Part shown: positions 35,101 through 43,065 of the stretch, in pieces
Numbering within the stretch: position 1 is the first letter of the stretch
How the letters are laid out: the number at the start of each line of letters is the position of its first letter
Notes under the pieces: model-generated
What the model saw: the letters and a program-made list of their open reading frames with translations, nothing else
The model's database searches: none
Told to the model about the DNA's origin: nothing
Assembly: GCA_002295635.1 (NCBI GenBank)
Contig: DBHK01000006.1
Span: forward strand, 62,001-126,000
Reading direction: 5' to 3'
DNA: 64,000 bases
Source of the DNA: UBA830 sp002295635
GTDB lineage: Bacteria > Pseudomonadota > Alphaproteobacteria > MPNO01 > UBA830
Translations under genes and position numbers: made by a program

Positions 35101-35768
35101 CCTAACTTACCGTCAAATGTAAGGTTAACATCCATGATTTGGACACGACCCTTGATCGTAAATGGGCCTTTAAGAGACGTTGCAGACATATCCGCTGTCA
35201 GTTTCTCGAGGCGCAGAACCGATCCGGCCAATTTATCTCGATAGACGATAGTGCCGTTTTGGAAGCGTAGGAGGTCTAGACTGAAGTCCTGCGGACTATT
35301 TTGGCCAGAGCTCTTTTCAGCCTCTCGAGGGGCAGTTTCTGCCTTTTTCGAAGGCGAAAAATCACCTTTTTCTGTGGCCAGCTGCTGGAAATACCAGTTG
35401 CCCGTGCCATCGACATCCTTCTCCAACTCGATAATGGGCTCCACAAGTTTGATACTGCCGACCTCTACACTTCCCACTATTAACGGTAGCAGCCTAACGC
35501 TCACGCGGAGTTCCTTGAGCACCACAATATTTGGGACGCTAGCGTCAGGAGAATTCTTTATTCTTATGTCAGTCGCTCGCATGTAAGGCGCCGGTAGGAT
35601 ACCGAACTCAAGATCGCCGCCGATTTGTAGCGTGCGGCCGGTTAACTTTTTCGCCTCCGCTGCGATCTCCATCTTATAAGAATTCCAGTTAACTACGCTT
35701 GGTAAGATCAACGCCGCAGCAATGAGTAATACTATTACCCCGCCCAGTCCGTAGGCCGCCTTTCTCAT
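32103..35768 (-). CDS. AsmA family protein (large, TamB/VPS13-like lipid-transport superfamily)
   Basis: A 1221-residue envelope protein. One N-terminal membrane segment (YGLGGVIVLLIAAALILPSV) is followed by the AsmA domain (IGGDLEFGILPAPYMRATDI) and a very long repeat-rich beta region of alternating short strands, ending in the AsmA_2-type region (GSLTLTDGVIRGFDLPSLYR, GDIEASGIINLPTWNM). The C-terminal tail is basic and Ser/Asn-rich. Such proteins bridge the periplasm and are thought to move phospholipids to the outer membrane. GGAGGA precedes ATG at 35768. An Ala-Pro-Ser-rich linker lies near residue 390. Confidence 0.93.
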   Translation of the reverse strand: MRKAAYGLGGVIVLLIAAALILPSVVNWNSYKMEIAAEAKKLTGRTLQIGGDLEFGILPAPYMRATDIRIKNSPDASVPNIVVLKELRVSVRLLPLIVGSVEVGSIKLVEPIIELEKDVDGTGNWYFQQLATEKGDFSPSKKAETAPREAEKSSGQNSPQDFSLDLLRFQNGTIVYRDKLAGSVLRLEKLTADMSATSLKGPFTIKGRVQIMDVNLTFDGKLGEFSENSAVPFVIGLGVPGVNVHIGLDGNLKEIGNTPLISASLQGKGDDLGTLIRPFWDPPPAATLGQPFNISALLKGNADEVVVSGVNIALGSSRLTGDLRAQLKGAPQIEATFRSKSLDIDEWLAAPEISHEPDAIKKTSSSPVNVTEPAASVSSQIARGSSPIDLRAKLNLEVKEVIVQKDTVRDVRMKVSMADGVLNLETLSAILPGRTSVNASGYLKSPTGEIIFNGKSSFQTHNLRSVLEWLKVDVSKVPPDRLRSFMASSDIMGTAGQLQIANIVGQLDATRLSGGVTLALRERPAFGASFSFDQINVDAYLGKRFPEESVVVGTGTGESVSTGSSSSPVFPLPAGPLVALKKFDANLQLRVGALAYQKKTFRDIWLDTTLVNGTLKIRDATVRNFAGTSIKVVGTATGLEDAPRFSGTVFAESRDLTGLFHAADIKSSIPPRKLGQMLLAVETNITPDRIYIDADLRLAKSHSKLTGHIIGLTAKPVFDVKLDSYHPKIDRLAELIFGGRSGAQSGPFIIKANVKGDPNALRVSAKSEFTDGELKISGKVNLKEKAPRIDIRFEINQPDLTRFVRVFYPNYRPVKRRLGNLRLAAEVNGRVDDFKVNNLSGNIGATIFSGRGDYLKKERRPAVDLVLKSSTISLSDFFQAPAHTGVMSRDRSAPTPQSKTLTRGVSSSHSRVDQWSRERIDTSALGMLDAEIYLSADTLIYESYRLDQPKIMATLKNRILDIRKVSGKIFDGSFKMKARLDARKTPLAEAAIEIVNARVQNSFFDSDFFDFEAGNLSHELVMKTSGNSQSELLQRLSGNGSLTLTDGVIRGFDLPSLYRELQESSLKNLMKLIPAAAASIGGSKKTPFSSLNGEIQVEKGVVLIRNALLRSRVGDIEASGIINLPTWNMNMVADIRPRKVREVPKLRLTLTGPPDQPNPRFNIEDLTKDAVASGIGGLLQKFLQGAKSGSNSRSRRQNPKSPKNADPAERLIKKLFNGLGR

Positions 35769-36013
35769 TAAATCCTCCATAAGCGGTAAATTCCGAACCT
35801 ACTTTTCACACCCAGAGTTGTCGGGCCTTTTTAATCATACTGACTGAAATTCCCTGTTTGAAGGACGTTCCTAGATGATAGATACCGAAAATCTGAACCA
35901 ATTTCGAAAAGAAGGGCCGCTCGCTTGAAAAGCCAAAAAAAATCCTGACAAAAGGGAGGACAGCAAAAAAAATAACAATACAAGCAGCTGTTGACGCAAC
36001 AAAACGTAAAACT

Positions 36014-37402
36014 TTATAGCTGGACGATCTTACCCGGATTCATGAGGTTTTGCGGATCAATTGCTTGTTTCAGTTCGCGCATGACATTAACAGCGACGGC
36101 ACCGTGTTCTTCAACCAAATTATCAATTTTACCGTAACCGACACCGTGTTCGCCGGTGCATGTGCCATCCATAGACAGTGCCCTCCCGACGAGCCTTTTG
36201 TTCAGGGACACAGCGCGGGCAACCTCATCAGGATCGTCGGGATCAAGCACCATGTCGACATGAAAATTACCATCGCCAACATGCCCAACGATCGGCGCCA
36301 ATAAGCCTGATTCCTCTATATCCCTCCGGGTCTCGGCGATACATTCGGCCAAGCGTGAGATCGGGACGCAAACATCAGTCGGCCACGCCTTAGCGCTTGG
36401 CCGTAGCTGCATATTGGCGTAATGCGCGTCGTGCCGAGCCTGCCACAGTTTGGATCGTTCTTCTGACTTGCTGGCCCAATCAAAATTGGAACCGCCGAAA
36501 TCATTACTGATCGTACGTACGCTCTCAATCTGCTCCGCAACGCCAGCAGCAGTGCCGTGAAATTCGAAAAAAAGCGTCGGTCGTTCCGCGTACCCTAATC
36601 CGGAAAACTGGTTGAGCGCTTGCATCTGGACTTCGTCGATCAGTTCCATTCGGGCGATCGGCACGCCGGTCTGGATGGTCAGAATCACGGTATTGACCGC
36701 ATCGTCAATCGTGGGATAGGTGCATACCGCCGAAGATATTTTTTCCGGAATTCCGTAAAGCCTGAGTGTGATATCGGTGATCACACCGAGTGTACCTTCG
36801 GATCCGACGAAAATGCGCGTCAAATCATAGCCTGCGGAGGATTTCCGCGCTCGCTTACCGGTTCTGATGTACTGTCCATCCGGCAAAACAACGCCGAGTG
36901 ACAGGATGTTGTCGCGCATTGTGCCGTAGCGAACGGCGTTGGTACCCGAAGCCCGGGTCGCCGACATACCACCTATGGTAGCATCTGCGCCCGGATCTAT
37001 AGGAAAAAACAACCCGGTATAACGCAGATCCTCGTTTAGTTTCTTACGCGTCACACCGGCCTCGACCGTGACATCGAGATCTTCAGAATTTATCTGCAGA
37101 ACTGTATTCAAATTCCCCAAATCGACGCTGACCCCACCTTCCAGTGCAGCGATATGGCCTTCAAGAGATGTTCCGACACCAAAAGGAATAACCGGCGCAT
37201 CGTACTCCCCACAAATCTTAACAATTTCCTGTACGTCCTCTCGCGTATCGGGAAAAACGACTGCGTCTGGCGCCCTCGGAGCATGATAAGATTCGTCAGT
37301 CCCATGGCGCTCTCGGATATCCTGATTGGTGCTTACTCGCTCACCGAACCGCTGTCGCAGGATAGCGATTGCGGTTTCGATATCCCTAAGACCGTTATGC
37401 AT
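36014..37402 (-). CDS. FAD-linked 2-hydroxyacid dehydrogenase (D-lactate dehydrogenase / GlcD type)
   Basis: A 462-residue flavoprotein with a PCMH FAD domain (VIPFGVGTSLEGHIAALEGG, DPGADATIGGMSATRASGTNAVRYG, SSAGYDLTRIFVGSEGTLGVIT) and the FAD-oxidase C domain carrying GHVGDGNFHVDMVLD and GTCTGEHGVGYGK, whose His residues bind substrate. Closest in layout to cytochrome-linked D-lactate dehydrogenase and D-2-hydroxyglutarate dehydrogenase. It starts 3 bases after the DUF1445 gene stop and is the last gene of a translationally coupled trio, so its substrate is probably a product of the oxoprolinase branch; this is inference. Confidence 0.93.
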   Translation of the reverse strand: MHNGLRDIETAIAILRQRFGERVSTNQDIRERHGTDESYHAPRAPDAVVFPDTREDVQEIVKICGEYDAPVIPFGVGTSLEGHIAALEGGVSVDLGNLNTVLQINSEDLDVTVEAGVTRKKLNEDLRYTGLFFPIDPGADATIGGMSATRASGTNAVRYGTMRDNILSLGVVLPDGQYIRTGKRARKSSAGYDLTRIFVGSEGTLGVITDITLRLYGIPEKISSAVCTYPTIDDAVNTVILTIQTGVPIARMELIDEVQMQALNQFSGLGYAERPTLFFEFHGTAAGVAEQIESVRTISNDFGGSNFDWASKSEERSKLWQARHDAHYANMQLRPSAKAWPTDVCVPISRLAECIAETRRDIEESGLLAPIVGHVGDGNFHVDMVLDPDDPDEVARAVSLNKRLVGRALSMDGTCTGEHGVGYGKIDNLVEEHGAVAVNVMRELKQAIDPQNLMNPGKIVQL

Positions 37403-37405
37403 CGG

Positions 37406-38188
37406 TCAAACTTTCCCGTTTCCGGATAGGATGTCGGAGACGAACATATAGCCGGGTGTATGGGTAATCGCGATACGTGGCTGGGCGTTCCGAATAGCTT
37501 CTTGTGGGGTCACGCCGCAAGCCCAAAAGACTGGTAACTCACCATCCATAATAGTGACCGGCTCTCCGTATTCGGGGTCGGTTACATCTCGGATGCCAAG
37601 CGTATCCGGATCACCGACCTGGATCGGCCCACCATGAGCCATGGGGAATTTCTCTGTCACCTCCGCGGCTCGCTCGGCATCCTCTGGCGTGTAAGGACGC
37701 ATACTGACCACAAATGGACCGTTGAACTTTCCAACACCTTCGGTCGGCTTTGTGGTCCTAAACATCGGTACTATTCCGGTTTCGTTGATATGCCGAGGTT
37801 TAAGACCGGCCGCAATCAGCGCTTCCTCCGCCGTAAATGAGCACCCCAGCAAAAAGGTAACGAAATCGTCCTCCCATATGTCGGAAATATCGGTTACGTC
37901 GCCTACCGCCTCGCCATCTCTGAACACGCGATATCGTGAAAGATCAGTGCGAATATCGGCACCGGGTGCGCTATTTTTCGGCTCCGGGTCTCCGGGATCG
38001 AGGATTTCAAGCAACGGACATGGCTTGGGATTGCGTTCACAGAATTCATGGAAATCATTGGCTTCCGCCGCAGACAGAATCACCATATTGGCCTGAACGT
38101 AGCCCTGCGCATGCCCAGATGTCGGCCCGTCATAATTGCCAGTACGACATGCCGCGCGCAAGTCGCGGGGTTTTGCATAAAATGTCAT
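37406..38188 (-). CDS. D-glutamate cyclase family protein / putative hydro-lyase (former DUF1445)
   Basis: A 260-residue single-domain protein: RAACRTGNYDGPTSGHAQGY, FHEFCERNPKPCPLLEI, FVTFLLGCSFTAEEALI, MFRTTKPT and FWACGVTPQEAI with the end THTPGYMFVSDI. This is the PF07286 family, usually annotated putative hydro-lyase; a mammalian relative cyclises D-glutamate to 5-oxo-D-proline. Cys residues in the CRTG, LGCSF and WACG segments are conserved. Its ATG overlaps the oxoprolinase stop by 4 bases, linking it to that enzyme. Confidence 0.9.
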   Translation of the reverse strand: MTFYAKPRDLRAACRTGNYDGPTSGHAQGYVQANMVILSAAEANDFHEFCERNPKPCPLLEILDPGDPEPKNSAPGADIRTDLSRYRVFRDGEAVGDVTDISDIWEDDFVTFLLGCSFTAEEALIAAGLKPRHINETGIVPMFRTTKPTEGVGKFNGPFVVSMRPYTPEDAERAAEVTEKFPMAHGGPIQVGDPDTLGIRDVTDPEYGEPVTIMDGELPVFWACGVTPQEAIRNAQPRIAITHTPGYMFVSDILSGNGKV

Positions 38189-41100
38189 GGTCTACCGTAT
38201 CCTCCCCCGCCAGGTGTCTCGATGACGTACACATCACCTTTATAAACCTCCGTCGAGTCGGTGCCTCCCTGTTCAGTTACGGATCCATCAACCCTCTCTA
38301 CATAGTTGCGCCCCAGTTGCCCTTCACCACCACCGTTCATACCGTAAGGCGGTATGATCCGGTGGCCCGATAGCATAGATGCCGTCATCTGTTCACGGAA
38401 CCTAATTCGGCGAATTACGCCGTTCCCCCCAGCGTGTTTACCCATCCCTCCCGACCCGGGCCGGATCGAAAATGAATCAAGGATCACAGGAAACCGCCAT
38501 TCGAGAATTTCTGGGTCGGTTAGTCGGGTGTTGGTCATATGTGTGTGCACCGCATCGGTGCCATCGAAATCGGCTCCCGCTCCAGCACCTCCGCAGATAG
38601 TTTCGTAGTACTGGTAATTGGCGTTTCCAAAGGTGAAGTTGTTCATCGTGCCCTGCGAAGCACCCATGAGTTTCAGCGCGCCAAGGATGGTATCGGTGAT
38701 AGCCTGCGACGTTTCCACATTACCCGCCACAACGGCGGCAGGGTATTTTGGCCGCAGCATACTGTCTTCTGGTACGACGATATTCAGCGGTTTCAGACAG
38801 CCAGCGTTGAGCGGAATATCGTCGTCCACCATCAGTCGAAACGTATAAAGCACTGCGGCTACCGCAACCGCATGGGTGATATTGAAGTTGTTATCCTGTT
38901 GCGGCGACGTTCCAGTGAAATCGACGGTGGCCGATCGCGTTTCTGAGTGGACCGTAATAGCGACCTTCACCCTAGCACCAAAATCCATCTCGTATTCGTA
39001 TTCACCGTCGGAAAGGTTTTGGATGACACGGCGGACAGTCTCCTCGGCATTGTCCTGGACATGCTTCATATAAGCGAGCACTACGTCGAGACCGAAATTA
39101 TCAACCATCTTTTGTAGTTCCTGAACACCCTTTCCATTAGCAGCGATCTGAGCTTTAAGGTCGCCAAGATTGTGGTGGAAATTTCGCGTCGGGTAGGGGG
39201 CGGTAACAAAAAGTTCTTTCAACTCTTCTTCACGAAGCCTTCCCTGATCAACTAGTTGGAAGTTGTCGATCAGCACCCCTTCCTCGTCGATATGGCGGGA
39301 ATCTGGTGGCATAGATCCTGGGGTCTTGCCGCCGATCTCCGCATGGTGCCCTCGCGATGCGACATAGAACAGGATATCGTTGCCGTCGCGATCAAATACA
39401 GGTGTCATAACTGTGACGTCTGGTAGATGCGTGCCACCGTTATAAGGCGCATTGAGGACAAATACGTCGCCCGGTTTCACGCCATCACCTCGTTCTCGAA
39501 CGATGGTCTGAACGCTCTCACTCATCGAGCCTAGATGCACCGGAATATGCGGGGCATTAGCAACCAACTGGCCATCATTATCGAAAATTGCGCAGGAGAA
39601 ATCGAGTCGCTCTTTGATATTAACTGAATATGACGTGTTCTGTAGTACAACGCCCATCTGTTCCGCGATTGACATAAATAGATTATTGAAAACTTCAAGC
39701 ATGACCGGATCAGCTTCTGTGCCGATGGCGTGCTTAGTTTGACGCTCTTCGATCCGGTTTATTACCATGTGATTGAGCGACGTGATTTCAGCCTGCCAAC
39801 CCGGTTCGATGATTGTCGTAGCATTGGAATCAATAATCACAGCAGGACCGTCGACCCGTTTGCCGGGAGACAGCGCTTCCCGGTCATAAACCGGCGCTGA
39901 GCGCCTAGCACCCGCAGCATACATATCAGCATTTCCGAGCGGCAAAGCGGGTTCGGGGTCAGTGTCGAGTTCTAGCTCCCCGTCGTCAGCGTTCTGACCA
40001 CCACCAACCACCTCTATCGTGACCGCCTCAACAATATTTCCTTTCTCCGGTGCAACGAAGCCGAATTGCTGCATATGCGCTTCTTCGAACGTCCTCAGCA
40101 TCTCACTACGCGAGCCGAAGTTTACCACCAATGCAGTATCGGTGCCTTCGTAGCGGAGATGCACCTTGGCAAGCGCATATATTTCTCCCGTTTCAACCCC
40201 CTGGCTTTCCATTTCACGGGTACCATCGGCTGACAGCTCATCCACCACGCTCCGAAGATCCTTAACCAGCGCATCGTCTAGAATTTTCTCGATCGCGCGT
40301 TCTCGAATAATTCGTTGCTCCGCTAATCCCATTCCATACGCCGAAAGAACACCCGCAAATGGATGTACAAAGACTCGCGTCATACCCAACGCGTCTGCGA
40401 CCAAACAGGCGTGCTGCCCCCCTGCACCGCCAAAACAGTTGAGCGTATAATCGGTTACATCGTACCCACGCTGGACGGAAATCTGTTTAATTGCGTTAGC
40501 CATATTATCGACAGCAATTTTGAGAAACCCGTCGGCAACCTCAACCGGTGACCGTTTATCACCAGTGATATTTTCGATTTTGGCAGCTAGAGCCTCGAAC
40601 TTCTCCCGCACGATAGAATCATCAAGTTGCTCATTGGCTTTGGGGCCAAATACGCTAGGAAAGAATTCCGCCTGAATCTTGCCGAGCATCACGTTAGCAT
40701 CGGTGACGGACAATGGTCCGCCACGTCGGTAACATGCCGGCCCCGGATTGGCACCGGCAGAGTCAGGACCGACACGATAACGTGCCCCATCGAAATGCAG
40801 TATCGACCCACCGCCGGCAGCAACTGTGTGAATGTTCATCATCGGCGCACGCATTCGAACACCAGCGACCAGTGTCTCAAAAGCGCGTTCGTATTCTCCA
40901 TTATAATGGGCTACGTCCGTCGACGTGCCCCCCATATCGAAACCAATGATTTTGTCGTAGCCGGCCATTTGGGCGGTCTGGGCCGCACCGACGATGCCCC
41001 CAGCCGGCCCGGATAGGATTGAGTCCTTTCCTTGGAAGAAACGCGCATCGGCTAGTCCACCATTGGACTGCATAAACATCAACCGAGCATCGCCTGTCTG

Positions 41101-41802
41101 TGAAGCAATAAGATTTACGTAGCGACGCAAGATAGGTGAAACATAGGCATCTACCACCGTAGTGTCGCCTCGGCCAACAAATTTCATTAGCGGACTTACT
41201 TCGTGCGAGACCGAAATTTGAGTGAAACCGACATCTCTCGCGATTTGAGCTACTGCGACCTCGTGATCGTGATAACGGTAGCCATGCATGAAGCAAATAG
41301 CGATTGACCGAATGCCTTCATCGAAGGCTTCCTGTAGGGAAGCTCGTGCACCATCAGCATCAAGTGACTTCAGCACTTTACCTTCGGCATTCAGCCGCTC
41401 GTCGATTTCCACGACGGATTCATATAACAGTTCCGGTAATTGAATCTGGCGGGCAAAGATATTAGGCCGGTTTTGATAACCGATCCTCAGCTGGTCGGCA
41501 AAACCTTGGGTCACCGCCAGAACCGTCCGCTCACCCTTCCGCTCAAGCAACGCGTTGGTTGCGACCGTAGTACCCATTTTCACTGCCTCGACTGCACCTT
41601 CCGGGAGTGGCGCGTCGTCATCAACGCCAAGGGTTTCGCGAATACCCTGCAGCGCAGCATCTTCGTAGCGCTCAGGATTTTCGGAGAGTAACTTATGTGT
41701 CGACAGCCGGCCGTCCGGTGCGCGGATTACAAAGTCGGTGAACGTCCCACCCCGATCGATCCAAAATTGCCACTTATCCGTTGTAACGCTGCAGTCGGCC
41801 AC
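38185..41802 (-). CDS. 5-oxoprolinase / hydantoinase fusion protein (HyuA plus HyuB domains)
   Basis: A 1205-residue full-length ATP-dependent amidohydrolase, fusing the two chains that are separate in many bacteria. The HyuA half has WIDRGGTFTDFVIRAPDG (nucleotide loop), KMGTTVATNALLERKGER, IIGFDMGGTSTDVAHY and VAAGGGSILHFD; the HyuB half starts near residue 645 (EVFNNLFMSIAEQMGVVLQN) and includes HGHHAEIGG-type RGHHAEIGGKTPG and GGGGYG at the very end. The start is GTG with AAGGAGA upstream. The layout matches 5-oxoprolinase opening 5-oxoproline to glutamate, but related fusions act on hydantoins. Confidence 0.92.
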   Translation of the reverse strand: MADCSVTTDKWQFWIDRGGTFTDFVIRAPDGRLSTHKLLSENPERYEDAALQGIRETLGVDDDAPLPEGAVEAVKMGTTVATNALLERKGERTVLAVTQGFADQLRIGYQNRPNIFARQIQLPELLYESVVEIDERLNAEGKVLKSLDADGARASLQEAFDEGIRSIAICFMHGYRYHDHEVAVAQIARDVGFTQISVSHEVSPLMKFVGRGDTTVVDAYVSPILRRYVNLIASQTGDARLMFMQSNGGLADARFFQGKDSILSGPAGGIVGAAQTAQMAGYDKIIGFDMGGTSTDVAHYNGEYERAFETLVAGVRMRAPMMNIHTVAAGGGSILHFDGARYRVGPDSAGANPGPACYRRGGPLSVTDANVMLGKIQAEFFPSVFGPKANEQLDDSIVREKFEALAAKIENITGDKRSPVEVADGFLKIAVDNMANAIKQISVQRGYDVTDYTLNCFGGAGGQHACLVADALGMTRVFVHPFAGVLSAYGMGLAEQRIIRERAIEKILDDALVKDLRSVVDELSADGTREMESQGVETGEIYALAKVHLRYEGTDTALVVNFGSRSEMLRTFEEAHMQQFGFVAPEKGNIVEAVTIEVVGGGQNADDGELELDTDPEPALPLGNADMYAAGARRSAPVYDREALSPGKRVDGPAVIIDSNATTIIEPGWQAEITSLNHMVINRIEERQTKHAIGTEADPVMLEVFNNLFMSIAEQMGVVLQNTSYSVNIKERLDFSCAIFDNDGQLVANAPHIPVHLGSMSESVQTIVRERGDGVKPGDVFVLNAPYNGGTHLPDVTVMTPVFDRDGNDILFYVASRGHHAEIGGKTPGSMPPDSRHIDEEGVLIDNFQLVDQGRLREEELKELFVTAPYPTRNFHHNLGDLKAQIAANGKGVQELQKMVDNFGLDVVLAYMKHVQDNAEETVRRVIQNLSDGEYEYEMDFGARVKVAITVHSETRSATVDFTGTSPQQDNNFNITHAVAVAAVLYTFRLMVDDDIPLNAGCLKPLNIVVPEDSMLRPKYPAAVVAGNVETSQAITDTILGALKLMGASQGTMNNFTFGNANYQYYETICGGAGAGADFDGTDAVHTHMTNTRLTDPEILEWRFPVILDSFSIRPGSGGMGKHAGGNGVIRRIRFREQMTASMLSGHRIIPPYGMNGGGEGQLGRNYVERVDGSVTEQGGTDSTEVYKGDVYVIETPGGGGYGRP

Positions 41803-41857
41803 ACGCTTTCTCCTTGGTATATCTTTCAGGCGGTCTGCCGGTGCCCATACTGGACAA

Positions 41858-42817
41858 TCACAGTTTCAGCAAGCGTTCCGCGTTGCCGTGAAGAACCTTT
41901 TTCTTATCTTCCGGACTGAGAGAAATATGTTCCATCCATTCTGTACCCTGAATGTTAGGAGCAAAGGGATAGTCGACGGAGAACATGATACGGTCAATCC
42001 CCATTTCCATCATTGAACACTGCATCGCCGGATCGGAAAAATTACCCGACGTTGTAATATGAAAATGATTACAGAATTTTTCCCGAAATGGGTAATCGCT
42101 GTCGCGGCCTAATGAATCGCTAATCCGCCACAAGAGAAAAGGTAGGCCCTCACCCAAATGGCCAAGGACTATCTGAAGTCTCGGATATTCATCGAATACC
42201 TCACTCAACACCATGCGAATCCCGGCGGTCGCTGTCTCGACAGTAAACCCCCAGGCAGCGGTAAGTAGCGAAGGGTATTCCGGCAGATAGTCGGCGTAAT
42301 ACGCCCTAACAACATCTTGATGCGGTACAGCGGGATGAATGTATATGGGTACATCTAAAGCCTCGGCGCGTTCAAAGATCGGCCAGAATTTTTTCCGGTC
42401 GATAAACTCACCGTTCGTCAGGCCGTGGATCATCCCGCCCTTGAAACCATAATCCTTGACAGTTCTCTCCAATTCGTCGGCCGCAGCCTCCGGTGAAGGC
42501 GAGGGGATAGTGGCAAACCCTGCAAACCGGTCCGGATGACGTTGGCAGGCCTCATGCAGTCGATCGTTAGCTGCAGTCGCTAGCCGGGTAGCCTTTTCCG
42601 CATCAAGCCGCTGAACTCCCGGCGCTCCCTGCGACAAAACCTGCATGTCTATACCAGATGCGTCCATATCCTTGATCCGTAAGTCATAGAGGTCATCCAT
42701 TTTTTTCCGGATTAGCGTCCCCGCAAACCCTGTTTTATCGTCGAATTCGGCGACGATTTCCGGATCGAAATAGTGTTCTTCAATCGCGATAATTCTGTTG
42801 CCGGTCTTGCTCGCCAT
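41858..42817 (-). CDS. Amidohydrolase family protein (gamma-resorcylate decarboxylase / ACMSD type)
   Basis: A 319-residue amidohydrolase_2 protein. IIAIEEHYFDPE carries the metal-site EEH in place of HxH, followed by DMQVLSQGAPGVQRLDAEKA, FAGFATIPSPSPEAAADEL, the middle metal His in PIYIHPAVPH, LGHLGEGLPFLLWR and the Asp of FSVDYPF. This set is typical of non-oxidative decarboxylases of dihydroxybenzoates and carboxymuconate semialdehyde. It lies 55 bases upstream of the oxoprolinase gene on the same strand. The substrate is not known. Confidence 0.88.
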   Translation of the reverse strand: MASKTGNRIIAIEEHYFDPEIVAEFDDKTGFAGTLIRKKMDDLYDLRIKDMDASGIDMQVLSQGAPGVQRLDAEKATRLATAANDRLHEACQRHPDRFAGFATIPSPSPEAAADELERTVKDYGFKGGMIHGLTNGEFIDRKKFWPIFERAEALDVPIYIHPAVPHQDVVRAYYADYLPEYPSLLTAAWGFTVETATAGIRMVLSEVFDEYPRLQIVLGHLGEGLPFLLWRISDSLGRDSDYPFREKFCNHFHITTSGNFSDPAMQCSMMEMGIDRIMFSVDYPFAPNIQGTEWMEHISLSPEDKKKVLHGNAERLLKL

Positions 42818-42886
42818 TGGTCTCTCCCTGCAGCTCCGTTGGATTAGTTGGAGAAGAATATATCCGGAGCGGTTCTGCCTGTCAGC

Positions 42887-42899
42887 TTAGGCTGCCTAA
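42887..42899. promoter_or_regulatory. Short palindrome upstream of the amidohydrolase gene
   Basis: TTAGGC and GCCTAA flank a single base at 42887-42899, 70 bases before the amidohydrolase start. The site has the symmetry of a small dimeric repressor operator. It is short enough to occur by chance. Confidence 0.2.
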
Positions 42900-43065
42900 A
42901 CCTTTTCAGGTCAGGTGTATTACTCTCATTAAGTTGGCTTCAGATCCGAACACAGTGCTACTTTATAAACAAAGTGGTAGCCTTTCTTCGATAAACGTAT
43001 GAGAGACCGAGTTTTTTTCGACCTCTATTTTATCGCTATATTTTAAGACACCCCTGCACACCGCC

